The notes under the pieces: generated by a model
The model's input: only the letters and a program-made list of their open reading frames with translations
Databases searched by the model: none
What the model was told of the DNA's origin: nothing
Position numbers and translations under genes: made by a program
NCBI RefSeq assembly: GCF_002434265.1
Contig: NZ_DJJS01000006.1
Location: 62,001-126,000, forward strand
Reading direction: 5' to 3'
Length of the DNA stretch: 64,000 nucleotides
From: Pseudomonas sp. UBA6562
GTDB lineage: Bacteria; Pseudomonadota; Gammaproteobacteria; Pseudomonadales; Pseudomonadaceae
In this document: piece by piece, positions 1 through 6,779 of the stretch
How the letters are laid out: every line of letters begins with the position of its first letter
How positions within the stretch are numbered: the stretch's first letter is position 1

Positions 1-41
1 GCGACCCGAGGGTCGCCTTGTTTCGTCAGTGCCGCAATCCG

Positions 42-446
42 TTACTTCTTCTTGCGCACATACAGGACCAAATTATGGTCCACCAGCTCGAAGCCATGTT
101 CGGCCACGATCTCTTTCTGACGGCGTTCGATCTCGGCATCCATGAACTCGATCACTTCGCTGGTTTCCACGTTGACCATATGGTCGTGGTGGCCACCATC
201 GGACAGCTCGAATACCGCATGGCCGCCGTCGAAGTTGTGGCGAACCACCAGACCTGCTGCTTCGAACTGGGTCAGAACGCGATACACGGTGGCCAGACCG
301 ACATCCTCGCCAGCCTCCATCAGCGCCTTGTAGACGTCCTCGGCACTCATGTGACGTTGCTCGGTAGAATCGAGCATCTGAAGAATCTTCACTCGAGGTA
401 GGGTCACCTTGAGCCCGGCTTTGCGTAGTTCGCTATTTTCAACCAT
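42..446 (-). CDS. fur: Ferric uptake regulator Fur
   Basis: This is the iron-responsive repressor that binds Fur boxes with Fe(II) and shuts off siderophore genes when iron is plentiful. The product is 134 aa, the usual Fur length. An N-terminal winged helix (about residues 1-85, with the ATVYRVL recognition-helix region) is followed by a His-rich metal-binding stretch (GGHHDH, about residues 86-91) and a dimerisation domain ending in a Lys-rich tail. The ATG at 446 (MVENSELRKAG) was chosen because the open frame upstream of it does not resemble Fur. It is divergent from bamE, as is usual in Pseudomonas. A pyoverdine locus, which Fur would be expected to control through PvdS, lies at the other end of the window. 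Confidence 0.97.
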   Translation of the reverse strand: MVENSELRKAGLKVTLPRVKILQMLDSTEQRHMSAEDVYKALMEAGEDVGLATVYRVLTQFEAAGLVVRHNFDGGHAVFELSDGGHHDHMVNVETSEVIEFMDAEIERRQKEIVAEHGFELVDHNLVLYVRKKK

Positions 447-470
447 GGTCAGCTTTCTCGCCGATGCTGC

Positions 471-499
471 TTCGCAGCTTCTCTTAATACGGGTATGAT
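471..499 (+). promoter_or_regulatory. Probable sigma-70 promoter of bamE
   Basis: A TTCGCA -35-like hexamer (471-476) and a TATGAT -10 hexamer (494-499) are separated by 17 bp, 45 bp before the bamE ATG. The -10 is a good match and the -35 only moderate. Read from sequence only. Confidence 0.45.
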
Positions 500-543
500 C
501 GGGGTTTACGTTGTCCAGCCAAGATAGTGGAAGTCGCCCACCG

Positions 544-1077
544 ATGCAAAACACCAAGCTCTTGCTAAACAGCCTCACCCTTGTGGGACTGCTCGCACTC
601 GCCGGTTGCTCGTTTCCCGGGGTTTACAAAATCGACATCCAGCAGGGCAATGTCGTCACGCAGGACATGATAGACCAATTGCGTCCGGGAATGACCCGAC
701 GGCAAGTGCGGTTTATCATGGGCAATCCCCTGCTGCAGGACACGTTCAATACCAATCGCTGGGATTACCTCTATAGCCTTCAGCCTGGCGGCGGTAAACG
801 CCAGCAAGAACGCATGAGCATCTTCTTCAACGAAAACGACCAGTTGGTCAACCTCGCCGGCGACTTCATGCCAGGCGTCAGCCGCGACCAGGAAATCCTC
901 GGCGGTGGCAGCGACACCAATGTCGTGCCGCAGGAAGGTTCGGGCGAAGCGCCCGTGCAGCAGCCGGTTGAAAAACCTGCAGCGCCAGGTTCCACCGAAG
1001 AGTCCATCCAGCGCGAGATCGACAGCATCGAAACCACGCCAGTGCCCGTTCCAGCCCCGCTGGAAACTTCGCCATAA
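544..1077 (+). CDS. bamE: Outer membrane assembly lipoprotein BamE (OmlA/SmpA)
   Basis: BamE is the small lipoprotein of the BAM complex that inserts beta-barrel proteins into the outer membrane. The 177-aa product has a lipoprotein signal peptide with lipobox LALAGC (acylated Cys22). A BamE core follows at about residues 30-115, with LRPGMTRRQVRFIMGNPLL and the DYLYS strand typical of the family. The C-terminal third is a Pro/Ser/Glu-rich low-complexity tail. The ATG at 544 is preferred over one at 511 because it places the signal peptide at the N-terminus. It is divergent from fur and convergent with ratA, from which it is separated by a strong bidirectional terminator. Confidence 0.96.
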   Translation: MQNTKLLLNSLTLVGLLALAGCSFPGVYKIDIQQGNVVTQDMIDQLRPGMTRRQVRFIMGNPLLQDTFNTNRWDYLYSLQPGGGKRQQERMSIFFNENDQLVNLAGDFMPGVSRDQEILGGGSDTNVVPQEGSGEAPVQQPVEKPAAPGSTEESIQREIDSIETTPVPVPAPLETSP

Positions 1078-1088
1078 CAGGTGTGCAA

Positions 1089-1123
1089 TAAAAAAGCCCG
1101 GGCATTCAACCCCGGGCTTTTTT
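1089..1123. terminator. Bidirectional intrinsic terminator between bamE and ratA
   Basis: An AAAAAAGCCCGGG arm is followed by a short loop and CCCGGGCTTTTTT. The GC-rich stem is flanked by A- and T-tracts on both sides, so it can end both converging transcripts. Confidence 0.92.
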
Positions 1124-1151
1124 GTGCCTGCTCGACAAGTGCGCGCCCTGA

Positions 1152-1586
1152 TCAGCCCGCAAGCTGTTTGGCCCTTTCGCAGAACGCATCGACCAGGGTA
1201 TTGGCGGCCTGGTTGAACAGCGGCCCCAAGGTCGCGCGCACCAGGGAACCGGCGTAGTCGAACGACAGGTCCAGGCTGATCTTGCAGGCCTTCTCGCCCA
1301 GGGGCTTGAAGGTCCAGACGCCGTGCAACTGGCTGAACGGCCCTTCTTCGAGGTTCATCTCGATCGACTGGCCCGGCACCAGCGTATTGCGTGTGACCAG
1401 GTGCTGGCTGATGCCACCCTTGGCCACTTCGAGCTTGGCGCGCATCTGGGTTTCGCTGGCTTCGAGCACGGTGGTGGATGAGCACCACGGCAAAAACTCC
1501 GGGTAACTGGCGACATCGTTGACCAGGTCGTACAGCATCTGCGCGGGGTACGGCAGCAGGGCGGAGCGTTGAATATGGGTAGTCAT
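1152..1586 (-). CDS. ratA: RatA family protein (START-like, coenzyme Q-binding/ribosome-association factor)
   Basis: The 144-aa protein starts at an ATG (MTTHIQRSALLPYPAQ) and matches the COQ10/RatA START-like family along its whole length: the LYDLVNDVASYPEFLPWC opening, a central beta-grip and a C-terminal helix with LGPLFNQAANTLVDAF. In E. coli RatA is described as blocking 70S assembly. In bacteria generally the fold is also linked to quinone handling, so the physiological role is uncertain. An upstream in-frame ATG at 1682 would overlap the smpB promoter and is rejected. In P. aeruginosa an rnfH gene sits between ratA and bamE; here there is none. It is divergent from smpB. Confidence 0.93.
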   Translation of the reverse strand: MTTHIQRSALLPYPAQMLYDLVNDVASYPEFLPWCSSTTVLEASETQMRAKLEVAKGGISQHLVTRNTLVPGQSIEMNLEEGPFSQLHGVWTFKPLGEKACKISLDLSFDYAGSLVRATLGPLFNQAANTLVDAFCERAKQLAG

Positions 1587-1734
1587 CCAGGCATCACTTC
1601 CAGAGCGGGGCGGTAGCGCCTCGTGGCGCATCGGAAACTGGTCCTGTTCAAGGACGAGGATGGCCCATTGTCCGGCATTCAATCCACAGGCTCAAGCACA
1701 CCCAAATCCCGTAGCCGCCAGCGTAACGAATCCC

Positions 1735-1740
1735 TATAAT
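1735..1740 (+). promoter_or_regulatory. Consensus -10 element directly before smpB
   Basis: A perfect TATAAT ends only 9 nt before the smpB ATG, so the predicted transcription start falls about 3 nt before the start codon. No Shine-Dalgarno sequence and no clear -35 are visible. Confidence 0.5.
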
Positions 1741-1749
1741 GCCGCCCCT

Positions 1750-2232
1750 ATGGCTAAACAAAAGAAACATCCGACAGGGACCATCGCGCAGAACAAGAAA
1801 GCGCGCCACGATTACTTCATCGAACACAAGTTCGAGGCCGGATTGGTCCTGTCCGGTTGGGAAGTGAAAAGTCTGCGCGCCGGCAAGGCGCACCTGGTAG
1901 ACAGCTACGTGCTGCTCAAGGATGGCGAAGCCTGGTTGTTCGGCAGCCACATCACGCCGCTGACCACCGCCAGCACCCACGTCATCGCCGACCCGATGCG
2001 CACGCGCAAACTGCTGCTGAACAAGCGCGAGCTGGAACGCCTGGAATCGGCCGTGGCGCAGAAGGGTTACACCTGCGTGGCCCTGGCGCTGTTCTGGAGC
2101 AAGCACCTGATCAAGTGCGAAATTGCCCTGGGCAAGGGCAAGAAGGAGTTCGACAAGCGCGACACCCTGCGCGAGCGCGACTCCAACCGCGAGATCCAGC
2201 GCGCCGTGCGCAGCAAAGGCAAGGACCTCTGA
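1750..2232 (+). CDS. smpB: tmRNA-binding protein SmpB
   Basis: SmpB binds the tRNA-like domain of tmRNA and delivers it to stalled ribosomes for trans-translation. The 160-aa product shows the family hallmarks: an N-terminal KKHPTGTIAQNKKARHDYFI segment, the GWEVKSLRAGKA core, and a basic C-terminal tail (KRDTLRERDSNREIQRAVRSKGK) that enters the empty mRNA channel. Its RNA partner ssrA lies about 8 kb downstream at 10094-10493. The ATG at 1750 (MAKQKKHP) is the conserved start. There is no obvious ribosome binding site and the -10 is unusually close, so the message may be nearly leaderless. Confidence 0.97.
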   Translation: MAKQKKHPTGTIAQNKKARHDYFIEHKFEAGLVLSGWEVKSLRAGKAHLVDSYVLLKDGEAWLFGSHITPLTTASTHVIADPMRTRKLLLNKRELERLESAVAQKGYTCVALALFWSKHLIKCEIALGKGKKEFDKRDTLRERDSNREIQRAVRSKGKDL

Positions 2233-2240
2233 CCCTGCCC

Positions 2241-2262
2241 CCGCCCACCCCAGGGTGGGCGG
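2241..2262. terminator. Hairpin between smpB and lldR
   Basis: CCGCCCACCC and GGGTGGGCGG form a perfect 10-bp inverted repeat with a 2-nt centre, lying between the convergent stops of smpB and lldR. There is no T-tract, so it is only a possible terminator. Confidence 0.5.
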
Positions 2263-2266
2263 TCGC

Positions 2267-3034
2267 TCAATGCCCGCTGCGCCGCTCGGCCCGCGCCACC
2301 CGCTGCGCCTCCTGCTGGGCTTCGGCCAACACTTCCTGCACATAGAGAATGTGTCGGCTCGACACTTCCCGCGCATCCTCGGCACGCCCTTCCATGATCG
2401 CCTTGTACAGCTCGCGGTGCTGACCGATGAGCATGTCGCGCGTTTCCGAACGCTGCTGGTACATGCCGCCGATGTTGGTCACCACGTTGCGCTTGAGCAG
2501 ATCGAACAGCCCGCGGATGGTGTGCAATAACACCGCGTTGTGGCTCGCTTCGGCAATCGCCAAGTGGAAACTCGCATCCGCCACCCCTTCTTCGGCCCGG
2601 CTCACGTCGCCCGCCCGGCTGTAGCAGTCCTGCAACGCCTCAAACGCCGCCGTCAGCCGCGCCCGGTCCGGCTCGGTCGCCCGCTGCGCCGCATAGAACG
2701 CGCATGAGGCCTCCAGGGTATGGCGAAACTCCAGCAGGTCGCGCTGGGCATCGCCGTTGCGCTCGAGCAGTTGCAGCAACGGATCGCTGAAGGTCGAACC
2801 CAAGGCCTCGGCCACATAGTTGCCGCCGCCCTGGCGGCTGACCAGCAAGCCCTTGGCCACCAACTTCTGAATGGCTTCACGCAGCGACGGCCGCGACACG
2901 CCGAACTGCTCGGCCAGCGCACGCTCGGCCGGCAAGCGCTGCCCCGAGGTCAGGGTGCCTTCGAGAATCATCCCCTCCAAGCGCTCGACGATACCGTCGG
3001 ACAGCCGCCGCTGGCGGACCTGATCAAAAACCAT
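2267..3034 (-). CDS. lldR: Lactate-responsive GntR/FadR-type repressor LldR
   Basis: The 255-aa transcription factor has an N-terminal GntR winged helix-turn-helix (about residues 10-75; RLPAERALAEQFGVSRPSLREAI) and a C-terminal FCD ligand-binding domain (about residues 90-235) with the family's Asp/His metal-site helices. The ATG at 3034 is preferred: the frame extends upstream to 3187, but that extension does not resemble the family. It diverges from lldP, with a perfect 7+3+7 palindrome between them. In P. aeruginosa LldR represses lldPDE and is released by D- or L-lactate; the same control is inferred here from the matching gene order. Confidence 0.92.
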   Translation of the reverse strand: MVFDQVRQRRLSDGIVERLEGMILEGTLTSGQRLPAERALAEQFGVSRPSLREAIQKLVAKGLLVSRQGGGNYVAEALGSTFSDPLLQLLERNGDAQRDLLEFRHTLEASCAFYAAQRATEPDRARLTAAFEALQDCYSRAGDVSRAEEGVADASFHLAIAEASHNAVLLHTIRGLFDLLKRNVVTNIGGMYQQRSETRDMLIGQHRELYKAIMEGRAEDAREVSSRHILYVQEVLAEAQQEAQRVARAERRSGH

Positions 3035-3227
3035 CACATGCTCTCCACGAACCTCGGGCGACTCCCGAAGCGCTCTATTCTCGCCGATCCAGGCCAGCGC
3101 GACACGCCCCAGACGACGAAATCCGCCGCCGTACCCAGCACCGCTCATCGACCCTCGACCAAAGTTGGCACCGAGACAAATTGACACACCCCAGACAAGG
3201 CTTTTAACCTAGCCATCAGCCATTGTA

Positions 3228-3244
3228 AATTGGTATTACCAATT
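3228..3244. promoter_or_regulatory. Predicted LldR operator
   Basis: AATTGGT-ATT-ACCAATT is a perfect palindrome with 7-bp arms. It matches the GGT-N3-ACC core bound by FadR/LldR-type GntR regulators and sits 45 bp before lldP in the lldR-lldP divergent region. Confidence 0.85.
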
Positions 3245-3288
3245 ATCCAGTGCCAACGCTGACTAACAACAATTAGGGGTCTCCCCAT

Positions 3289-4953
3289 ATGCAAACTTGG
3301 CAACAACTCTATGCCCCACTGGGCAGTCTCGGCCTCTCCGCCCTGGCCGCCGTCGTGCCCATCGTGTTCTTCTTCCTGGCCCTGGCGGTGTTTCGTCTCA
3401 AGGGTCACGTGGCCGGCAGCATCACCCTCGGCCTGTCGATCCTGATCGCCATCTTCGCCTTCAACATGCCGGCCGATATGGCCCTGGCCGCCGCAGGCTA
3501 TGGCTTCCTCTACGGCCTGTGGCCGATCGCCTGGATCATCGTCGCCGCCGTGTTCCTGTACAAACTCACGGTCAAGAGCGGCCAGTTCGAAGTGATCCGC
3601 AGCTCGGTGCTGTCGATCACCGACGACCAGCGCCTGCAGGTGCTGCTGATCGGCTTCTGCTTCGGCGCCTTCCTGGAAGGCGCGGCCGGCTTCGGCGCCC
3701 CCGTGGCGATCACCGCCGCGCTGCTGGTGGGCCTGGGCTTCAACCCGCTGTACGCCGCCGGCCTGTGCCTGATCGCCAACACCGCCCCGGTGGCCTTCGG
3801 CGCGCTGGGCATCCCGATCATCGTCGCCGGCCAGGTGACCGGCATCGACGCCTTCCACATCGGCGCCATGACCGGCCGCCAACTGCCGCTGCTGTCGCTG
3901 TTCGTGCCGTTCTGGCTGGTGTTCATGATGGACGGCCTGCGCGGCGTGAAGGAAACCTGGCCCGCTGCCCTGGTGGCCGGCCTGAGCTTCGCCGTGACCC
4001 AGTACTTCACCTCCAACTTCATCGGCCCGGAGCTGCCCGACATTACCTCGGCCCTGGCCAGCCTGATCGCCCTGACCCTGTTCCTCAAGGTCTGGCAGCC
4101 CAAGCGCTCGATGGTCCAGAGCCAAGGCGGCGCCGTACTCGCCCAAGGCGGCGGTAGCCAGCCTTCGCCTTACAGTCTCGGGGAAATCTTCAAGGCCTGG
4201 TCGCCGTTCCTGATCCTCACCGTGCTGGTGACTATCTGGACACTGAAGCCCTTCAAGGCCGCCTTCGCACCGGGCGGTGCGATGTACAACTTCGTGTTCA
4301 ACTTCGCCATCCCGCACCTGGATCAACTGGTCATCAAGACCGCGCCCATCGTCACCACTGCCACGGCCATGCCGGCCGTATTCAAGTTCGACCCGATCTC
4401 GGCCACCGGCACCGCCATCTTCCTCTCGGCGCTGATTTCCATGTGGGTGCTCAAGGTCAGTTGCAAAACTGGTCTGACCACTTTGAAGGAAACCCTGTGG
4501 GAGCTGCGCTGGCCGATCCTGTCGATCGGCATGGTGCTGGCCTTCGCCTTCGTCACCAATTACTCCGGCATGTCCTCGACCATGGCCCTGGTGCTGGCCG
4601 GCACCGGCGCGGCGTTCCCGTTCTTCTCGCCGTTCCTCGGCTGGCTGGGCGTGTTCCTGACCGGCTCCGATACCTCGTCCAACGCCCTGTTCAGCTCGTT
4701 GCAGGCCACCACCGCGCACCAGATCGGCGTCAGCGACACCCTGCTGGTGGCGGCCAACACCAGTGGCGGGGTAACCGGCAAGATGATTTCCCCGCAGTCC
4801 ATCGCCGTGGCCTGCGCCGCCACCGGCCTGGTCGGCAAGGAGTCGGACCTGTTCCGCTTCACCGTGAAACACAGCTTGTTCTTCGCCACCATCGTTGGCG
4901 TGATTACTCTGGTCCAGGCCTATTGGCTGACCGGGATGCTGGTTCACCACTAG
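3289..4953 (+). CDS. lldP: L-lactate permease LldP
   Basis: This inner-membrane lactate:H+ symporter of the LctP family has 554 aa and an almost continuous series of hydrophobic helices (about 12-14 predicted by eye). Family signatures include GAFLEGAAGFGAPVAI near residues 125-140 and the C-terminal LTGSDTSSNALFSSLQ and GKMISPQSIAVA segments. The ATG at 3289 follows a purine-rich AGGGGT element. It is the first gene of the lactate operon. The last five codons and the sequence beyond the stop are partly duplicated 138 bp downstream. Confidence 0.97.
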   Translation: MQTWQQLYAPLGSLGLSALAAVVPIVFFFLALAVFRLKGHVAGSITLGLSILIAIFAFNMPADMALAAAGYGFLYGLWPIAWIIVAAVFLYKLTVKSGQFEVIRSSVLSITDDQRLQVLLIGFCFGAFLEGAAGFGAPVAITAALLVGLGFNPLYAAGLCLIANTAPVAFGALGIPIIVAGQVTGIDAFHIGAMTGRQLPLLSLFVPFWLVFMMDGLRGVKETWPAALVAGLSFAVTQYFTSNFIGPELPDITSALASLIALTLFLKVWQPKRSMVQSQGGAVLAQGGGSQPSPYSLGEIFKAWSPFLILTVLVTIWTLKPFKAAFAPGGAMYNFVFNFAIPHLDQLVIKTAPIVTTATAMPAVFKFDPISATGTAIFLSALISMWVLKVSCKTGLTTLKETLWELRWPILSIGMVLAFAFVTNYSGMSSTMALVLAGTGAAFPFFSPFLGWLGVFLTGSDTSSNALFSSLQATTAHQIGVSDTLLVAANTSGGVTGKMISPQSIAVACAATGLVGKESDLFRFTVKHSLFFATIVGVITLVQAYWLTGMLVHH

Positions 4954-5240
4954 GCTGAGGATTGGGGCTGTATGGAAAGTCTTGGGACACCGGTCAGGCA
5001 AGACGAAGACAGATGCAGTTCACCGACCCCTGTGCAGGGGCTGTGCCCAGCATCTCTGCGCCACGCCCCATCAATGCTGGTTCACCACCGGGCTGGGCAC
5101 TGGATGTGTATGAAAAGTCTTGGAGTATCGGCCAGACAAGGCGAAAACAGGTGCAGTCGCCGAGCCCTGCGTAGGGATTGCGCCGGGTGTCGCCGCGGCA
5201 TGACCTACCCCCAAAGCTTTTCATACAGTGCCCGGCACCG
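4936..5240. repeat. Imperfect 138-bp-period direct repeat in the lldP-lldD gap
   Basis: The 437-bp gap between lldP and lldD has no credible gene. Two imperfect copies of a roughly 100-bp sequence occur at about 4936-5040 and 5074-5177. The first begins inside lldP, so the codons for MLVHH are reproduced in copy 2. Both contain TATGRAAAGTCTTGG and a GCAGT segment. A third, inverted piece (CTTTTCATACAGTGCCC, about 5217-5233) complements part of copy 2 and could fold back on it. The remainder (5241-5390) shows only a leader for lldD. Confidence 0.75.
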
Positions 5241-5390
5241 TACCCCCTGTACCTGCCAATGGGCGCAGAATCCAGCAGCCAGGTTTCACATCGCCCCGTG
5301 GAACCAGGGGCTGTTCCTACACGCATCGATGCGAAATCCGCACGCCCACCCCGCGTCCGGCAACCGCCTCCACCCACGCTGCGAGACACC

Positions 5391-6536
5391 ATGATCATTT
5401 CCGCGTCCACCGACTACCGCGCCGCCGCCCAGCGCAAGCTGCCGCCCTTCCTGTTCCACTACGCCGACGGCGGCGCCTACGCCGAGTACACCCTGCGCCA
5501 CAACGTCGAAGACCTGGCCAGCATCGCCCTGCGCCAGCGCGTGCTCAACGACATGTCGCAACTGAGCCTGGCCACCGACCTGTTCGGCGAAACGCTGAGC
5601 ATGCCGGTCGCCCTCGCCCCGGTCGGCCTCACCGGCATGTACGCCCGCCGCGGCGAAGTCCAGGCCGCGCGCGCCGCCGCCGCCCATGGCATTCCCTTCA
5701 CGATGTCGACCGTGTCGGTGTGCCCCATCGAAGAAGTGGCGCCGGCCATCAACCGGCCCATGTGGTTCCAGCTCTACGTACTCAAGGACCGTGGCTTCAT
5801 GCGCAACGCCCTGGAGCGGGCCAAGGCCGCCGGCGTGCGCACCCTGGTGTTCACCGTCGACATGCCCGTGCCCGGTGCCCGCTACCGCGACGCCCACTCC
5901 GGCATGAGCGGACGCAACGGCCCGCTGCGGCGCATGCTGCAAGCCATGACCCATCCGCAATGGGCTTGGGACGTCGGCGTGATGGGCAAGCCCCACGACC
6001 TGGGCAACATCTCCACCTACCGCGGCAACCCCACGGGCCTGGCCGACTACATCGGCTGGCTGGGCAACAACTTCGACCCGTCGATCTCGTGGAAAGACCT
6101 GGAATGGATCCGTGAATTCTGGGACGGCCCGATGATCATCAAGGGCATCCTCGACCCCGACGACGCCCGCGATGCGGTGAAATTCGGCGCCGACGGCATC
6201 GTCGTCTCCAACCACGGCGGCCGCCAGCTCGACGGCGTGCTGTCCACCGCCCGCGCCTTGCCGGCCATCGCCGACGCGGTCAAGGGGCAGATCAAGATCC
6301 TCGCCGACTCCGGCATCCGCAGCGGCCTCGACGTGGTGCGCATGATCGCCCTCGGCGCCGACAGCGTGCTGATCGGCCGCGCCTTCCTCTACGCCCTGGC
6401 CACCCATGGTGAAGCCAGCGTAAAGAACCTGCTGGAACTGTTCGAAAAAGAGATGCGCGTGGCGATGGTACTGACCGGCGCCAAGTCGATCGCCGACATC
6501 ACCCGCGACTCCCTCGTACAAACCACCTACACCTGA
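5391..6536 (+). CDS. lldD: L-lactate dehydrogenase (quinone), FMN-dependent LldD
   Basis: This membrane-associated flavoenzyme oxidises L-lactate to pyruvate and passes electrons to the quinone pool. It has 381 aa, the normal size for the family. It begins MIISASTDYRAAAQRKLP and shows the alpha-hydroxy-acid oxidase TIM barrel: PVALAPVGLTGMYARRGE (FMN phosphate region), KGILDPDDA with the active-site Lys, and SNHGGRQLDG with catalytic His275. It ends with the LIGRAFLYALA FMN-binding strand. The ATG at 5391 is the conserved start; an in-frame ATG at 5178 lies in the repeat region and is rejected. Confidence 0.96.
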   Translation: MIISASTDYRAAAQRKLPPFLFHYADGGAYAEYTLRHNVEDLASIALRQRVLNDMSQLSLATDLFGETLSMPVALAPVGLTGMYARRGEVQAARAAAAHGIPFTMSTVSVCPIEEVAPAINRPMWFQLYVLKDRGFMRNALERAKAAGVRTLVFTVDMPVPGARYRDAHSGMSGRNGPLRRMLQAMTHPQWAWDVGVMGKPHDLGNISTYRGNPTGLADYIGWLGNNFDPSISWKDLEWIREFWDGPMIIKGILDPDDARDAVKFGADGIVVSNHGGRQLDGVLSTARALPAIADAVKGQIKILADSGIRSGLDVVRMIALGADSVLIGRAFLYALATHGEASVKNLLELFEKEMRVAMVLTGAKSIADITRDSLVQTTYT

Positions 6537-6568
6537 TGCCTACCCCCTGTGGGATCAACTCGCTCCCC

Positions 6569-6612
6569 CTGTAGGAGCGGCTTCAGCCGCGATGGCCGGC
6601 ACCGCCGGCCCA
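6569..6612. repeat. REP-like palindromic element
   Basis: GTAGGAGCGGCTTCAGCCGCG followed by a GCCGGC-centred palindrome is the typical Pseudomonas REP form. It lies in the 243-bp lldD-dld gap, where it may form an mRNA-stabilising hairpin. Confidence 0.75.
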
Positions 6613-6779
6613 ACGGCCCCGCCGCCAATCTTTAGAGATGAATCGCAACCCACAGGCCCATACCCGCAATTACTGATTTCACCAACGAACGCCAGACAAA
6701 TCGCCCCGACTGCTTTCCAACGCAGCATCCAGGCCTTTCGAAACCACCCAAAAACGTGGCACCCCGCCAAGGAACCGAC

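Noticed and set aside
3145..5001. A 618-codon antisense frame under lldP
   Set aside because: Gln/Gly/His-rich shadow of a well-conserved permease gene.
5178..5390. N-terminal extension of LldD from the ATG at 5178
   Set aside because: The extra 71 residues lie in repeat sequence and do not resemble the family; MIISAS at 5391 is the usual start.
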